From: JANQSS01 sp965249735 | Lineage (GTDB): Bacteria > Bacteroidota > Bacteroidia > Chitinophagales > Saprospiraceae | Assembly (NCBI GenBank): GCA_965249735.1 | Contig: CBDFMS010000025.1 | Location: forward strand, 186,001 to 250,000 | Length of the DNA stretch: 64,000 bases | Reading direction: 5' to 3' | Shown here: positions 45,015 to 53,196 of the stretch, piece by piece | How the letters are laid out: the number at the start of each line of letters is the position of its first letter | How positions within the stretch are numbered: position 1 is the first letter of the stretch | Made by a program: the position numbers and the translations under genes | The notes under the pieces: generated by a model | Told to the model about the DNA's origin: nothing | What the model saw: only the letters and a program-made list of their open reading frames with translations | Database searches by the model: none

Positions 45015-46184
45015 CTATGCCATGCTTTTCTTGGCACGTTTCACTTGCTTGAGGAAATCCTTATAAGGTGTTTGATCCTCCTTGGCCTTCTTGGCTATTT
45101 TCTTTGCCTTTTTTCCTAGTTCGCTGGCCTGATCAAATTCTTTATCATTCAAATGATATTGTGCAATTTTCAACCAGGACGCCGCCGTATTTGATTCATT
45201 CGCGATGCGCTCATACCATGTTCTCACAAACGTCACAACTTCCGAGGTGGTCAGGTGCTTTTCAAATAGTGGAAGATCTCGGATGATGCCTTCCTCATCA
45301 TCTTGCGCATACGACTTGTAATAATAATAGGCCGTCTCGGTATATTTTTTCTCGTCATTCGCGTCCATAAAATAATCCAGCTTATACTCCGTAATCATCA
45401 GATCTGCTACACCCGGGTAGGCCACATGATAAATCTCTTCCCGACGTTCCAGAGACAGCGGTTGCCCATTATTATTCATGGCAGCAGCAATGAATTCTTT
45501 AAATTTTTTATTAAAGGCATCAGCTCCAACTATTTCACCATAAGCCACTTTATTTTGAGACATATGTTTGAACATCTCCGAATCAAAATCGTCAACAAAG
45601 TCAAAAATATACTTCAGATTATTAGCCTTTGTCCAATCTGTTTGTGTATCGAGATACATTGGAATTAAATTTCGATATTTTTCGTCGTTTTTATTTAATC
45701 TATAATATGTTAAATGATAAAGAAAATCCGGAATTCTGTCTCCATCATTATATCTGTCATTCAAGGCCCGTTCAAGACGATAGAGCTCCAGGGCTTTATT
45801 TCCCTCCTGCACCAGTTTTTCGATATTTTGATAGCCGATAGACTTGTGGACAAGCGTTCCATCCCAGGTTAGATAAAGAAATGCCGGATAAGATTTGATA
45901 TCATATCGAGAAAGGAATAAAGGGCCTATACCCTTTTCCATATCCATCTTTAAATTAATAAAATTGGTGTTATGCAAATCTCCCCCTAACTCATGGGTGA
46001 AGACATATTCATCCATCACCTTACAAGGCGCACACCAGGTAGTATAGGCATCAAGAAAAATAAGTTTGTTTTCAACTTTTGCCTGGGCAACTGCCTCTTC
46101 CCAATTCTCTGCTTGAAAATATATACCCTGTGCCCCGGCTATTTGACAAAGAAATAACAGGACGCCTACGATTCTACTCACCAT
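45015..46184 (-). CDS. Periplasmic thioredoxin-fold protein (CAPC) with helical C-terminal domain
   Basis: This 389-residue exported protein has a signal peptide (1-19, ending AGAQG), a thioredoxin domain (about 20-135) with active site WCAPC (Cys51, Cys54), and a 250-residue, charged, mainly helical region ending in a Lys-rich tail. The thioredoxin part resembles thiol-disulfide proteins of the thioredoxin_7 group. It is a paralogue of the next gene, 2 bp away. It probably handles disulfides in the periplasm; the role of the helical part is unknown. Confidence 0.87.
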   Translation of the reverse strand: MVSRIVGVLLFLCQIAGAQGIYFQAENWEEAVAQAKVENKLIFLDAYTTWCAPCKVMDEYVFTHELGGDLHNTNFINLKMDMEKGIGPLFLSRYDIKSYPAFLYLTWDGTLVHKSIGYQNIEKLVQEGNKALELYRLERALNDRYNDGDRIPDFLYHLTYYRLNKNDEKYRNLIPMYLDTQTDWTKANNLKYIFDFVDDFDSEMFKHMSQNKVAYGEIVGADAFNKKFKEFIAAAMNNNGQPLSLERREEIYHVAYPGVADLMITEYKLDYFMDANDEKKYTETAYYYYKSYAQDDEEGIIRDLPLFEKHLTTSEVVTFVRTWYERIANESNTAASWLKIAQYHLNDKEFDQASELGKKAKKIAKKAKEDQTPYKDFLKQVKRAKKSMA

Positions 46185-46186
46185 AC

Positions 46187-47344
46187 TTATTTAGACTTCA
46201 GCTTTTGTAAATGTTCCAGGTATATCTGGTATTCTCTTGTTTCGGGATTTGTTTTTTCAATGCATTTATCCAGACTCTTTATAGCCTGATTGACTTTTTC
46301 AAGTTTCACTTGTGTCATAGCCAACAAATAATAACCCGCAGCACTATCTTCTTTCGTCGCTACAGATTTAGCCATTTTTTCAGCAGCTTTAATCACCTTT
46401 TCATCTTCATGAAATTTATTTAAAGCGCTATTAATGATCTCTTTTTGTTTTGCAACATCAAAATCGCCACTTTTCATACTTGAAAGAAATAATTCTGAAT
46501 CTTTAGTCGATGTAGCGTAAGTCAAATTGGAGGACATCTTGTAATTTTGAGATCGTTTCGGATAAAGCTGTTGGTATTTATCTTGTGCTTCCTTTAACAG
46601 GTCGGGTGAATCAAATTCGATCGCATTTGATACGGTTTTATTTGCTGCCTTTTCGACCCGTGTATGAATAAAGTCAGCGGCATAATAGTTTTTAAAATCC
46701 TTTGTGTGTTTGGCAAATTCATCAAATACGCGAGAATCCATTTGTGTTAAGGCTTCAAACAAAAACATCAGATTTTCTTTTGAACTCATATCATCCTGCG
46801 TGCGTAGATATTCATTCGCATATTTTAAGCTGGATTTTCCTGATTTATTTAATGTTTTCACCAAATTGTACATCGTCTCATAACTTCGATCACCTGCCTC
46901 ATATTTTTCCATATAGTCTTGTGACAAATCAAATTTTCCACTTGCCTTGGCTCCGATAGCGATGAGTGCTTCAGCGGTGCGGGGGGCTCCTTTCGTCGAC
47001 TGAACCAGTTTTCCATCAGGAGAAATAAAGAACAATGTTGGATAAGCTGACATGGGGTATTTCCTTCGAAATTTGCGGCCTTCCCCTTTCTCCATATCCA
47101 TTTTGACATTGATGAAGTTCTTATTGAAATAATCACCCACTGATTTTTGAGGAAAAATTTTCTTTGCGAGCATCTTACAAGGCCCACACCAAGTAGCATA
47201 ACCATCTACAAAAATTAATTTTTGCGCTTTCTGGGCCTCCTGTAGGGCTTCATCCCACGATCCGTGATGAAAATCAATGCCCTGCCCTTGCAATGGAAGA
47301 ACAAAAGGCAAGAAAAACACCAAGACTAACAGTTTTTGTACCAT
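46187..47344 (-). CDS. Periplasmic thioredoxin-fold protein (CGPC), paralogue of its neighbour
   Basis: This 385-residue protein has a signal peptide (1-21), a thioredoxin domain with WCGPC (Cys53, Cys56), the cis-proline region MSAYPTLFFISPDGK (about 98-112) and a helical C-terminal domain with TPR-like segments near the end. Layout and sequence follow the 389-residue neighbour, so this is a tandem duplication; the CxxC dipeptide differs (GP here, AP there), which can shift redox potential. The two are separated by 2 bp and are likely cotranscribed. Confidence 0.88.
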   Translation of the reverse strand: MVQKLLVLVFFLPFVLPLQGQGIDFHHGSWDEALQEAQKAQKLIFVDGYATWCGPCKMLAKKIFPQKSVGDYFNKNFINVKMDMEKGEGRKFRRKYPMSAYPTLFFISPDGKLVQSTKGAPRTAEALIAIGAKASGKFDLSQDYMEKYEAGDRSYETMYNLVKTLNKSGKSSLKYANEYLRTQDDMSSKENLMFLFEALTQMDSRVFDEFAKHTKDFKNYYAADFIHTRVEKAANKTVSNAIEFDSPDLLKEAQDKYQQLYPKRSQNYKMSSNLTYATSTKDSELFLSSMKSGDFDVAKQKEIINSALNKFHEDEKVIKAAEKMAKSVATKEDSAAGYYLLAMTQVKLEKVNQAIKSLDKCIEKTNPETREYQIYLEHLQKLKSK

Positions 47345-47443
47345 TTTTATAAAGAATTTTGTGATGCCCGGCCCGTTTTTGATAACACGATCGGACCTTT
47401 TCTAAACGCAAAAATGGTGAATAAGATTTTAATTGCCTAATTG

Positions 47444-47472
47444 ACATGTTATCAGTATGATATACATGTTAT
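47444..47472 (+). repeat. Direct repeat of a 9-mer 20 bp apart upstream of the aminotransferase
   Basis: ACATGTTAT occurs at 47444-47452 and again at 47464-47472, two helical turns apart, and each copy contains the palindrome ACATGT. The second copy ends 15 bp before the ATG at 47488. The placement on the same face of the helix would suit a dimeric regulator; no family is recognised. Confidence 0.4.
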
Positions 47473-47487
47473 AAATAACTCATCTGT

Positions 47488-48672
47488 ATGAATGAATTGA
47501 AATCTGACTTTCTAAAATATGTCGCACAGACTAGTGTAGCACCTTTGTGCTTCCAGCCGTCAAGTAGTGAAGGGGTATACATCACAAGTCAAGACGGCCG
47601 CCGATATATTGATGTTATTTCCGGAATCAGTGTGAGTAATCTGGGACATGGGCAATTGAAGATCCGAGAGGCTATCAAAAATCAAACTGATTTGTACATA
47701 CATAGTATGGTCTATGGCGAGCACATCCAAAGTCCGCAAGTTCAATTTGCCAAACGGCTTGTTGACAGCTTACCGGATGGATTGGAGCAGGTCTATTTTG
47801 TCAATTCCGGTTCTGAAGCCATCGAAGGGGCCATGAAACTTGCTAAAAGGGTGACAGGACGGCATCGAATAGTCGCACTTCGTGGTGGTTATCATGGGAA
47901 TACGCATGCGGCCCTTTCATTAATGGACAATCCTTATTACACGCAGGCTTATCGACCATTTGTCCCGGGTGTTCGGTTTATTGAGCCGGGTAATTTGGAT
48001 GAATTATTCCTGATCAACGGTGAAACGGCTTGCGTCGTGTTAGAAACAATTCAGGGTGCAGTGGGCTATCGTGTTCCGGATAAGTCTTATCTACAGGCGG
48101 TGCGGAATAGGTGCACAGAGCAAGGAGTCCTACTGATTCTGGATGAAATTCAAGCTGGATTAGGCCGCAGTGGAAGATTGTGGGGCTTCCAACACATGGA
48201 AATAGTACCCGATATCCTCTGTCTTGCCAAATCTCTTGGAGGGGGCCTTCCACTAGGCGCATTTATTAGTTCACGTGAACGGATGTCCCTCTTGACCCAG
48301 GATCCTGTCCTAGGACACATTACAACCTTTGGAGGTCATCCTGTTTGCTGTGCTGCCGGGCTGGCTGCATTTGATTTGTTGACTGAGGGTCGATTATGGG
48401 AGAACGCTGAAGAAAAGGGCCAATTGTTTCGGAGACTTTTAGCACATCCATCCATAAGTCACATCTCAGGTATAGGCTTGATGCTTGCCGTGAATCTCAA
48501 CGATGAGGGCCTGGTTTTTCCACTGATTGATAAATGTCTGGAATTGGGCTTGCTAACCGATGGCTTTCTTCACAACTTATCTGCTATTCGTATAGCACCC
48601 CCATTAATTATCAGTGACAGTGAAATAAAGGAAAGTTGTGATATAATTCTCGAAGCCCTTAACTCCCTTTAG
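47488..48672 (+). CDS. Class-III PLP-dependent aminotransferase (acetylornithine/ornithine type)
   Basis: This 394-residue fold-type I enzyme shows FVNSGSEAIEGAMKLAK (104-120), RGGYHGNTHAALS (132-144), LILDEIQAGLGRSG (216-229, with Asp219 for the pyridine nitrogen) and the PLP lysine in LAKSLGGGLPLGAF (Lys248). It is close in length and motifs to acetylornithine and ornithine aminotransferases. No arginine-pathway genes are nearby, so the substrate cannot be fixed. It stands alone on the plus strand, divergent from the thioredoxin pair. Confidence 0.87.
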   Translation: MNELKSDFLKYVAQTSVAPLCFQPSSSEGVYITSQDGRRYIDVISGISVSNLGHGQLKIREAIKNQTDLYIHSMVYGEHIQSPQVQFAKRLVDSLPDGLEQVYFVNSGSEAIEGAMKLAKRVTGRHRIVALRGGYHGNTHAALSLMDNPYYTQAYRPFVPGVRFIEPGNLDELFLINGETACVVLETIQGAVGYRVPDKSYLQAVRNRCTEQGVLLILDEIQAGLGRSGRLWGFQHMEIVPDILCLAKSLGGGLPLGAFISSRERMSLLTQDPVLGHITTFGGHPVCCAAGLAAFDLLTEGRLWENAEEKGQLFRRLLAHPSISHISGIGLMLAVNLNDEGLVFPLIDKCLELGLLTDGFLHNLSAIRIAPPLIISDSEIKESCDIILEALNSL

Positions 48673-48719
48673 GTTTGAAGTCGTTTGATGTACCGCTTCT
48701 CAAGCATTCGGTGACCAAA

Positions 48720-48751
48720 CAAAAAACCCCGCTAACATACTGATAGCGAGG
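48720..48751 (-). terminator. Minus-strand rho-independent terminator
   Basis: Read on the minus strand, CCTCGCTA (48751-48744) pairs with TAGCGGGG (48734-48727) around a 9-nt loop, with one G-U pair, and is followed by TTTTTT (48726-48721). In the plus sense there is a mismatch and no U-run, so it serves a minus-strand transcript. The only minus-strand gene upstream would be 600 bp away beyond the tRNA, so it probably ends a separate short RNA. Confidence 0.7.
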
Positions 48752-48870
48752 TCGAACACACTATGAGAACACCCTAAGTCTTTATAATCAACTGGTGATT
48801 TTGATCTCAAATTCACTACTAAGATAAGCATTGTTTAAGAAATATGGAATAATAATTGCTAAAGATTAAA
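48722..48870 (-). ncRNA. Candidate small RNA, about 150 nt, function unknown
   Basis: An exact -7 element (48884-48877) and an intrinsic terminator (48751-48721) lie in the same orientation about 130 bp apart, with no convincing gene between. A transcript from about 48870 would be near 150 nt. A 43-residue frame does cross the region but runs through the terminator stem, so I doubt it. I recognise no known RNA family (not tmRNA, not RNase P). This is an inference from signals, not a homology call. Confidence 0.35.
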
Positions 48871-48876
48871 CAAGAC

Positions 48877-48884
48877 CAAATATA
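48877..48884 (-). promoter_or_regulatory. Candidate -7 element for the putative small RNA
   Basis: The minus strand reads TATATTTG, matching TAnnTTTG exactly and identical to the box in front of tRNA-Val. It lies 126 bp upstream of the minus-strand terminator. No clear -33 TTTG at the usual distance. Confidence 0.4.
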
Positions 48885-49079
48885 AAAATAGAGTTTGCAG
48901 GTATTCTAATTGTTATGATTGTATTTGACTCATTCTCCAACATATATTTTATTCAGCAATTCTGTCAATTGCCGCAAAGGCCACATCTGAGAAGTTTGGT
49001 GGCGAACGGGTAAAATTATCTTCTGTCGAATCCACGTCTTTTATCCTTTTCAAAATGGACCTTCATTCACATTTCTACC
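48885..49079. other. Gap with one 34-codon minus-strand frame, otherwise nothing seen
   Basis: Together with the small-RNA region, this makes up the 449-bp gap before tRNA-Val. A minus-strand frame with a TTG start at 49053 ends at 48949. Its composition is protein-like (SPPNFSDVAFAAIDRIAE at the end), and it could be a small gene or a gene remnant. I see no repeats or structures in the rest. Confidence 0.3.
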
Positions 49080-49087
49080 TATATTTG
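49080..49087 (+). promoter_or_regulatory. Candidate -7 element for tRNA-Val
   Basis: TATATTTG matches the Bacteroidota -7 consensus and lies 35 bp before the 5' end of the tRNA, so the expected transcript would have a leader of about 28 nt. The -33 box is not evident. Confidence 0.5.
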
Positions 49088-49121
49088 CGCACGCCCAGAC
49101 TCAAGCATACACGTTTTTTTC

Positions 49122-49196
49122 GGGTGATTAGCTCAGTTGGTTTAGAGCGCTGCCTTGACAGGGCAGAGGTCACTGGTTCGAATCCAGTATCACCCA
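49122..49196 (+). tRNA. tRNA-Val(GAC)
   Basis: The 75-nt cloverleaf is complete. The acceptor GGGTGAT pairs with ATCACCC, followed by discriminator A. The D-arm contains AGCTCAGTTGG. The anticodon stem CTGCC/GGCAG encloses TTGACAG (anticodon GAC). The T-arm has CTGG, TTCGAAT and CCAG. CCA is not encoded. The two frames drawn across it on either strand are the usual false ORFs of tRNA genes. Confidence 0.97.
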
Positions 49197-49246
49197 CTTC
49201 CAAAACAAATTCTTTGATATTTATCAGCTCTCTCTTCGAATTGATA

Positions 49247-49272
49247 AACCAGTGACCTCTGCGCAAACGCTC
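49247..49272 (-). pseudogene. Inverted fragment of the tRNA-Val sequence
   Basis: The 16 bases at 49247-49262 are the exact reverse complement of tRNA positions 49163-49178 (anticodon stem end, variable region and start of the T-arm). Further along the minus strand a GAGCG (49272-49268) mirrors the D-arm end, and a TTCGAA occurs after a short gap on the other side. It looks like a decayed inverted partial copy, too incomplete to fold as a tRNA. Confidence 0.5.
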
Positions 49273-49341
49273 CGAAACTTTGGTTTCGGTTCAGTCACTT
49301 CGAATTGACTTCTTGTCAATTCGATTTCGACGCAGTCGAAA
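49272..49341. repeat. Three consecutive hairpins downstream of tRNA-Val
   Basis: Stem 1 is CCGAAAC/GTTTCGG (49272-49278 and 49283-49289, loop 4). Stem 2 is TCGAATTGAC/GTCAATTCGA (49300-49309 and 49315-49324, loop 5). Stem 3 is TTTCGAC/GTCGAAA (49325-49331 and 49335-49341, loop 3). All are perfect. There is no U-run, so simple termination is doubtful; processing or a repeat element is possible. Confidence 0.7.
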
Positions 49342-49349
49342 CCTTTCTT

Positions 49350-51257
49350 TCATCGGACAAGGACAATTTCATCTTGCTCTATACTCCATATTTCTTTTCT
49401 AAATAATTTATACTCTTTGTACAAATCTCTTGGATACACACCCTTGTTGATCTCAAAATGACGGAAAACGCCAAGCTTATTTGTTTCTTCAATATAATTA
49501 AAGGTTATTTTATATCGTCCAAACTTTCGAACTATCTCCCGATCTTCTAAAGTTGATTCAATAGTATAATTCTCAGGTAGATCGAATTCAACATATGTGT
49601 TGAACTGATAGGAGTTGGATAAATTGAACGAAAATTGCACGGAGTCAGGCAGTCCTATTTCCCCAAATTCATGATACACTGCAGGAGTAAAAAAAATTCT
49701 TCTTCCACTTATTGTTGAAAAATTTTTTGAAATTAACGCTGTTGTTAAAATCACTTTATAATCCCAATCACCAATCTCCTCCACTTCAAGACTGTGTGAG
49801 TCGATATTGAACTGAGCAAACACAACATGATCGGATATCCACTTTCGTTGCTCAGTCTCGGGCCATTTTATTAGGGTAAAGATTTCGGCTTTTGACCCAT
49901 ACAATTCAGTATGACTTTGCAATTTCATCTTGCCACCTTGATCAATTGAAATAAAAACAGAATCAACCTGTACATTCTCAATTGCGTCGAATTGATCTGT
50001 ACGAAATAAGCGGCTTTTATTTTTTCCAACAGCTAGAGCAAATCGATTATCAGTCCCGCTTCCTTTGAATCCACACGGGCTACTTTGAGACGTACATTCA
50101 AGTAGAATAGTGTCATTTTCGACTGGGACAAGGAGTACGACATGATTAAATGAATTCGATGGAAAATCCTTTTTTACATAGTCGTTATCATATCTTCCAG
50201 AAAATATCACGGTATAATAAGAAGTAATTCCTATCTCAGACAGAAGGGCTTGGGTATAATTAGATAATGCTTTACAATCGCCATACTGATTCTCGTGGAC
50301 AGATGTCGCTGAATAAGGCTTCCAGCCCCCTATTCCTAGCTGCACACTAACATATCGAACACGCTCTTGCAAATAGCCATACACTGCTTTGATCTTTTCT
50401 GATTGAGTCATGTCTTGGCTAATAAACTCGTGTAATTCTTCTTTAGCCGCAGCTGGTAGGCTTCGAGTATCTTCAGATAATGCATATAACCAGGAACCAA
50501 AGTCCTGCCAGGTAGCAAATCCCCCTTTAATTCCTCCAAACTCAAAATGCAAAGGCACCCATCTAACTTCTGGAAGCACTGAGGTCAACTCGCTATCATA
50601 TACAGATAGGTTCTGTACCGATGCAACATTTCTTAAGGACCATTTATAATGTTTTTGATCTTGAATCGAATTGACTGATGGATCTCCAATTAAATTCGAC
50701 CGATATTGAATATCCATATCCTTGAAACATTTAATGCTTAGAGATCCCGATTTAAGATTTACATTTTCACCATTTATTGGTCTCCAGGTTGGAATCGCCA
50801 TTAATTGATTGATTTCAACCTCAGCTTCTACAGTAAATGAGTAAGGTGGTTTAATTTCATTGATATGGTAATACAATACCCTACTGTCTGAGTATATTGT
50901 CGAATTACCTACCGCTGCTTGATCTATAAAATCCTTTTTCTTGACTCTCTTGATAATTTTCTCTTCTGAATCCTTTATGGTCAGTACCAGTGACTTGATT
51001 CGTGTGAAGTTGTCATATCCAAAAACAGTATAAGAAATTTGGTCAAATCCCTCTTCTGACAGAACTTCCACATCTCGATATTCTTTGCGAATAGCACGAA
51101 CCGGGCTAACCAACACTATTTCAGTATCATATTTTCTTATGATCACATGAACAGGATCAACTTGATTATGAACACCAGCTGCACCTCCAATAGACATGAA
51201 CGGTAAAAAGTACCAGATAAGTAGAAACGGCCACGCAAAGGCAAATAAATTATTCAT
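49350..51257 (-). CDS. DUF3857 / transglutaminase-like exported protein
   Basis: With the ATG at 51257 it has 635 residues; a start at 51281 would add eight residues and overlap the upstream gene by 32 bp instead of 8. A signal peptide (MNNLFAFAWPFLLIWYFLPF) leads into a DUF3857 beta-sandwich (about 50-240) and a transglutaminase core. The nucleophile is in QYGDCKALSNY, the histidine in SFNHVVLLVP and the acid in the LLECTSQSS segment. A C-terminal beta domain follows. These proteins are usually periplasmic; no substrate is known. It forms an operon with the related gene upstream. Confidence 0.87.
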   Translation of the reverse strand: MNNLFAFAWPFLLIWYFLPFMSIGGAAGVHNQVDPVHVIIRKYDTEIVLVSPVRAIRKEYRDVEVLSEEGFDQISYTVFGYDNFTRIKSLVLTIKDSEEKIIKRVKKKDFIDQAAVGNSTIYSDSRVLYYHINEIKPPYSFTVEAEVEINQLMAIPTWRPINGENVNLKSGSLSIKCFKDMDIQYRSNLIGDPSVNSIQDQKHYKWSLRNVASVQNLSVYDSELTSVLPEVRWVPLHFEFGGIKGGFATWQDFGSWLYALSEDTRSLPAAAKEELHEFISQDMTQSEKIKAVYGYLQERVRYVSVQLGIGGWKPYSATSVHENQYGDCKALSNYTQALLSEIGITSYYTVIFSGRYDNDYVKKDFPSNSFNHVVLLVPVENDTILLECTSQSSPCGFKGSGTDNRFALAVGKNKSRLFRTDQFDAIENVQVDSVFISIDQGGKMKLQSHTELYGSKAEIFTLIKWPETEQRKWISDHVVFAQFNIDSHSLEVEEIGDWDYKVILTTALISKNFSTISGRRIFFTPAVYHEFGEIGLPDSVQFSFNLSNSYQFNTYVEFDLPENYTIESTLEDREIVRKFGRYKITFNYIEETNKLGVFRHFEINKGVYPRDLYKEYKLFRKEIWSIEQDEIVLVR

Positions 51258-53187
51258 CCTTTTTGAAGACAATCTTCTCATTTAATGTTGATTCTACTTC
51301 ATTGATAAAGACTCGAATATCCTGATATTTCTCCGGTAAATAAATATTTCGATTAACCTTAAATCGTAAATTTATATTTACCTTTTGTGGATCAGATTTA
51401 ACAATAAATGAAAATTTCATTCCGTCATCATCCAGAGCGTACTTTTTTGATTCAGGCATGGATTCTAGTCGATATCCCACTGGAATACTCATTGTAACAA
51501 TATTCGTCAGATTAATTTTGTATGGAAAGTCTATTGGCGTCTTCCGATCTTCTCCCCTGAAAATATCGTAGTCCAGCATTCCAAAATAGTCCGGAGTGAA
51601 ATATATAATTTCACTCTCCTTAACGTCATCCATGTCGCAATTGAACGATATATTGGATACACCTGAGGTGTTATCATTATGATAATCAGATATGTTTCGG
51701 TCTTTACTTTCCAGTAGCCATAATTTAAATTTTTCGGCTTCATAGTTATCTTCTTCGGAAATTCGATGAATTCCAAGATAATTACTCCGGATCGTAATTT
51801 CACTCCTAGTTGGACTTCCCGGTTTGATATTACAGATCGTATTAACCATAAATTTAGCCTGAGCCATATCCGATAAATTAATTTTCCGTCCATTTCCTTC
51901 AGAAACAACCCAACCTAGTCCATTAAATACCCTCGCTTCAGGTTTCCCATCAGCTAATTGGCTAGCCGCATCAAAAATGTAAGATTTTCCATTTTCCAAG
52001 GTGACTAATGTGACCAAATGATTAAAATCACTAAAATCAGGATCAAAAGGATGTGGTCGAATATAGTCACGCGTACCCAATATCAGAGCCTCAGCCTGGT
52101 ACCCAGCGCTGATCATTATCAACGTTTGTAGCATATTGATGGCACTTGAATTTGACGGTTGACCACTAAGTGTTGCTTTTGCAGATTGATTTGGATAAAA
52201 GTATTCATAGTCGTCATTAAGTGTATTGGATTTTATATAAGTGGAAATATTTCTTAAATCCTGGAGCTTATCATTGGATCGTGTGATTTTAAGTAACGCC
52301 CCCTCCAAAAATTTCTGTCGTTGGGAAAGTGCTTTGAATCGATCTCCTTCCAGTAAAGTCTTATTGAATTCCGAATAGTCCCCTGCAATCATTTCTATTG
52401 GTCTTCCTGTAATTTGAAGACTTCGCACAACAAATCTTGCTTTCGTTGTGTAGTTATGGATAGATGTAGCATACTTTTCTTTTCTCAAAGAAGGAATATT
52501 TTCACCTTTAAAAAGGTGAACATTATATAGAAATAACTCCTCGTTTAATGACGTCCTCTTGTGTGTAATGGATTCAGTACTATGACCTACAACATTTACT
52601 GTACAATCATAAAAGTCAGGAATTCGAGCTTCGTATGTAGCATTTAATACCGGAATGTTTCGTTGAAAGACCCAGGTTTTTAGTGCGCTCAAGTACGGGG
52701 TGACTAATTTGTATTTGTACTCCAAAATAACGCCTTCATCGACCTTGGGAAAAGAAAATTTTATTGAAGAATAATAGTCATTGTCTTTTTGTTTAAAAAT
52801 ATTTGATTTTTCCACTTTTACAACTTCTATATCTTTTCCTGTTCCGGGAATAATTGTATGAGCCTTGACTCCTGAAATGCTCGCCCGGTTATCATCTCCA
52901 GTATAATACGGAATCTCAATGTCAGCCTGGCCAAATTCTGATTGATTCAATATTTTCAGCCGAATATGTCGTTCCATATTAAGTTGAAACTGACCACTTG
53001 CAGAAACATCAAACCAAAGTGAGCCGCCATCGTACAAAACAACAGCTCCAGCTTCAGGATCAAAAGAACATTGTTCCAGGTTTAAATGCTCATCCAATAT
53101 TTTTCCAAATTTGATTTTCTTTTGACCAAATGAAGAAAAATAAAACGTCAAAATAATTGTTGTTAGCACTAAAGTGACAAGTCTCAT
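51250..53187 (-). CDS. DUF3857 protein with a transglutaminase-like domain lacking the catalytic cysteine
   Basis: This 645-residue exported protein has a signal peptide (1-21, ending SSFGQ), then DUF3857 and transglutaminase-like parts in the same order as its neighbour. At the nucleophile position it reads GQPSNSSAINMLQ, with serines in place of Cys, while SDFNHLVTL and YIFDAASQL keep the histidine and acid region. It is therefore probably catalytically dead and may bind rather than cut or cross-link. It overlaps the downstream gene by 8 bp and follows the HAD gene by 9 bp, so the three are likely one operon. Confidence 0.87.
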   Translation of the reverse strand: MRLVTLVLTTIILTFYFSSFGQKKIKFGKILDEHLNLEQCSFDPEAGAVVLYDGGSLWFDVSASGQFQLNMERHIRLKILNQSEFGQADIEIPYYTGDDNRASISGVKAHTIIPGTGKDIEVVKVEKSNIFKQKDNDYYSSIKFSFPKVDEGVILEYKYKLVTPYLSALKTWVFQRNIPVLNATYEARIPDFYDCTVNVVGHSTESITHKRTSLNEELFLYNVHLFKGENIPSLRKEKYATSIHNYTTKARFVVRSLQITGRPIEMIAGDYSEFNKTLLEGDRFKALSQRQKFLEGALLKITRSNDKLQDLRNISTYIKSNTLNDDYEYFYPNQSAKATLSGQPSNSSAINMLQTLIMISAGYQAEALILGTRDYIRPHPFDPDFSDFNHLVTLVTLENGKSYIFDAASQLADGKPEARVFNGLGWVVSEGNGRKINLSDMAQAKFMVNTICNIKPGSPTRSEITIRSNYLGIHRISEEDNYEAEKFKLWLLESKDRNISDYHNDNTSGVSNISFNCDMDDVKESEIIYFTPDYFGMLDYDIFRGEDRKTPIDFPYKINLTNIVTMSIPVGYRLESMPESKKYALDDDGMKFSFIVKSDPQKVNINLRFKVNRNIYLPEKYQDIRVFINEVESTLNEKIVFKKDE

Positions 53188-53196
53188 AATGTGTGT

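Noticed and set aside
49055..49266. ORFs on both strands over tRNA-Val (including a minus frame reading GDTGFEPVTSALSRQRSK)
   Set aside because: These are well-known artefact translations of tRNA genes; the cloverleaf explains the sequence.
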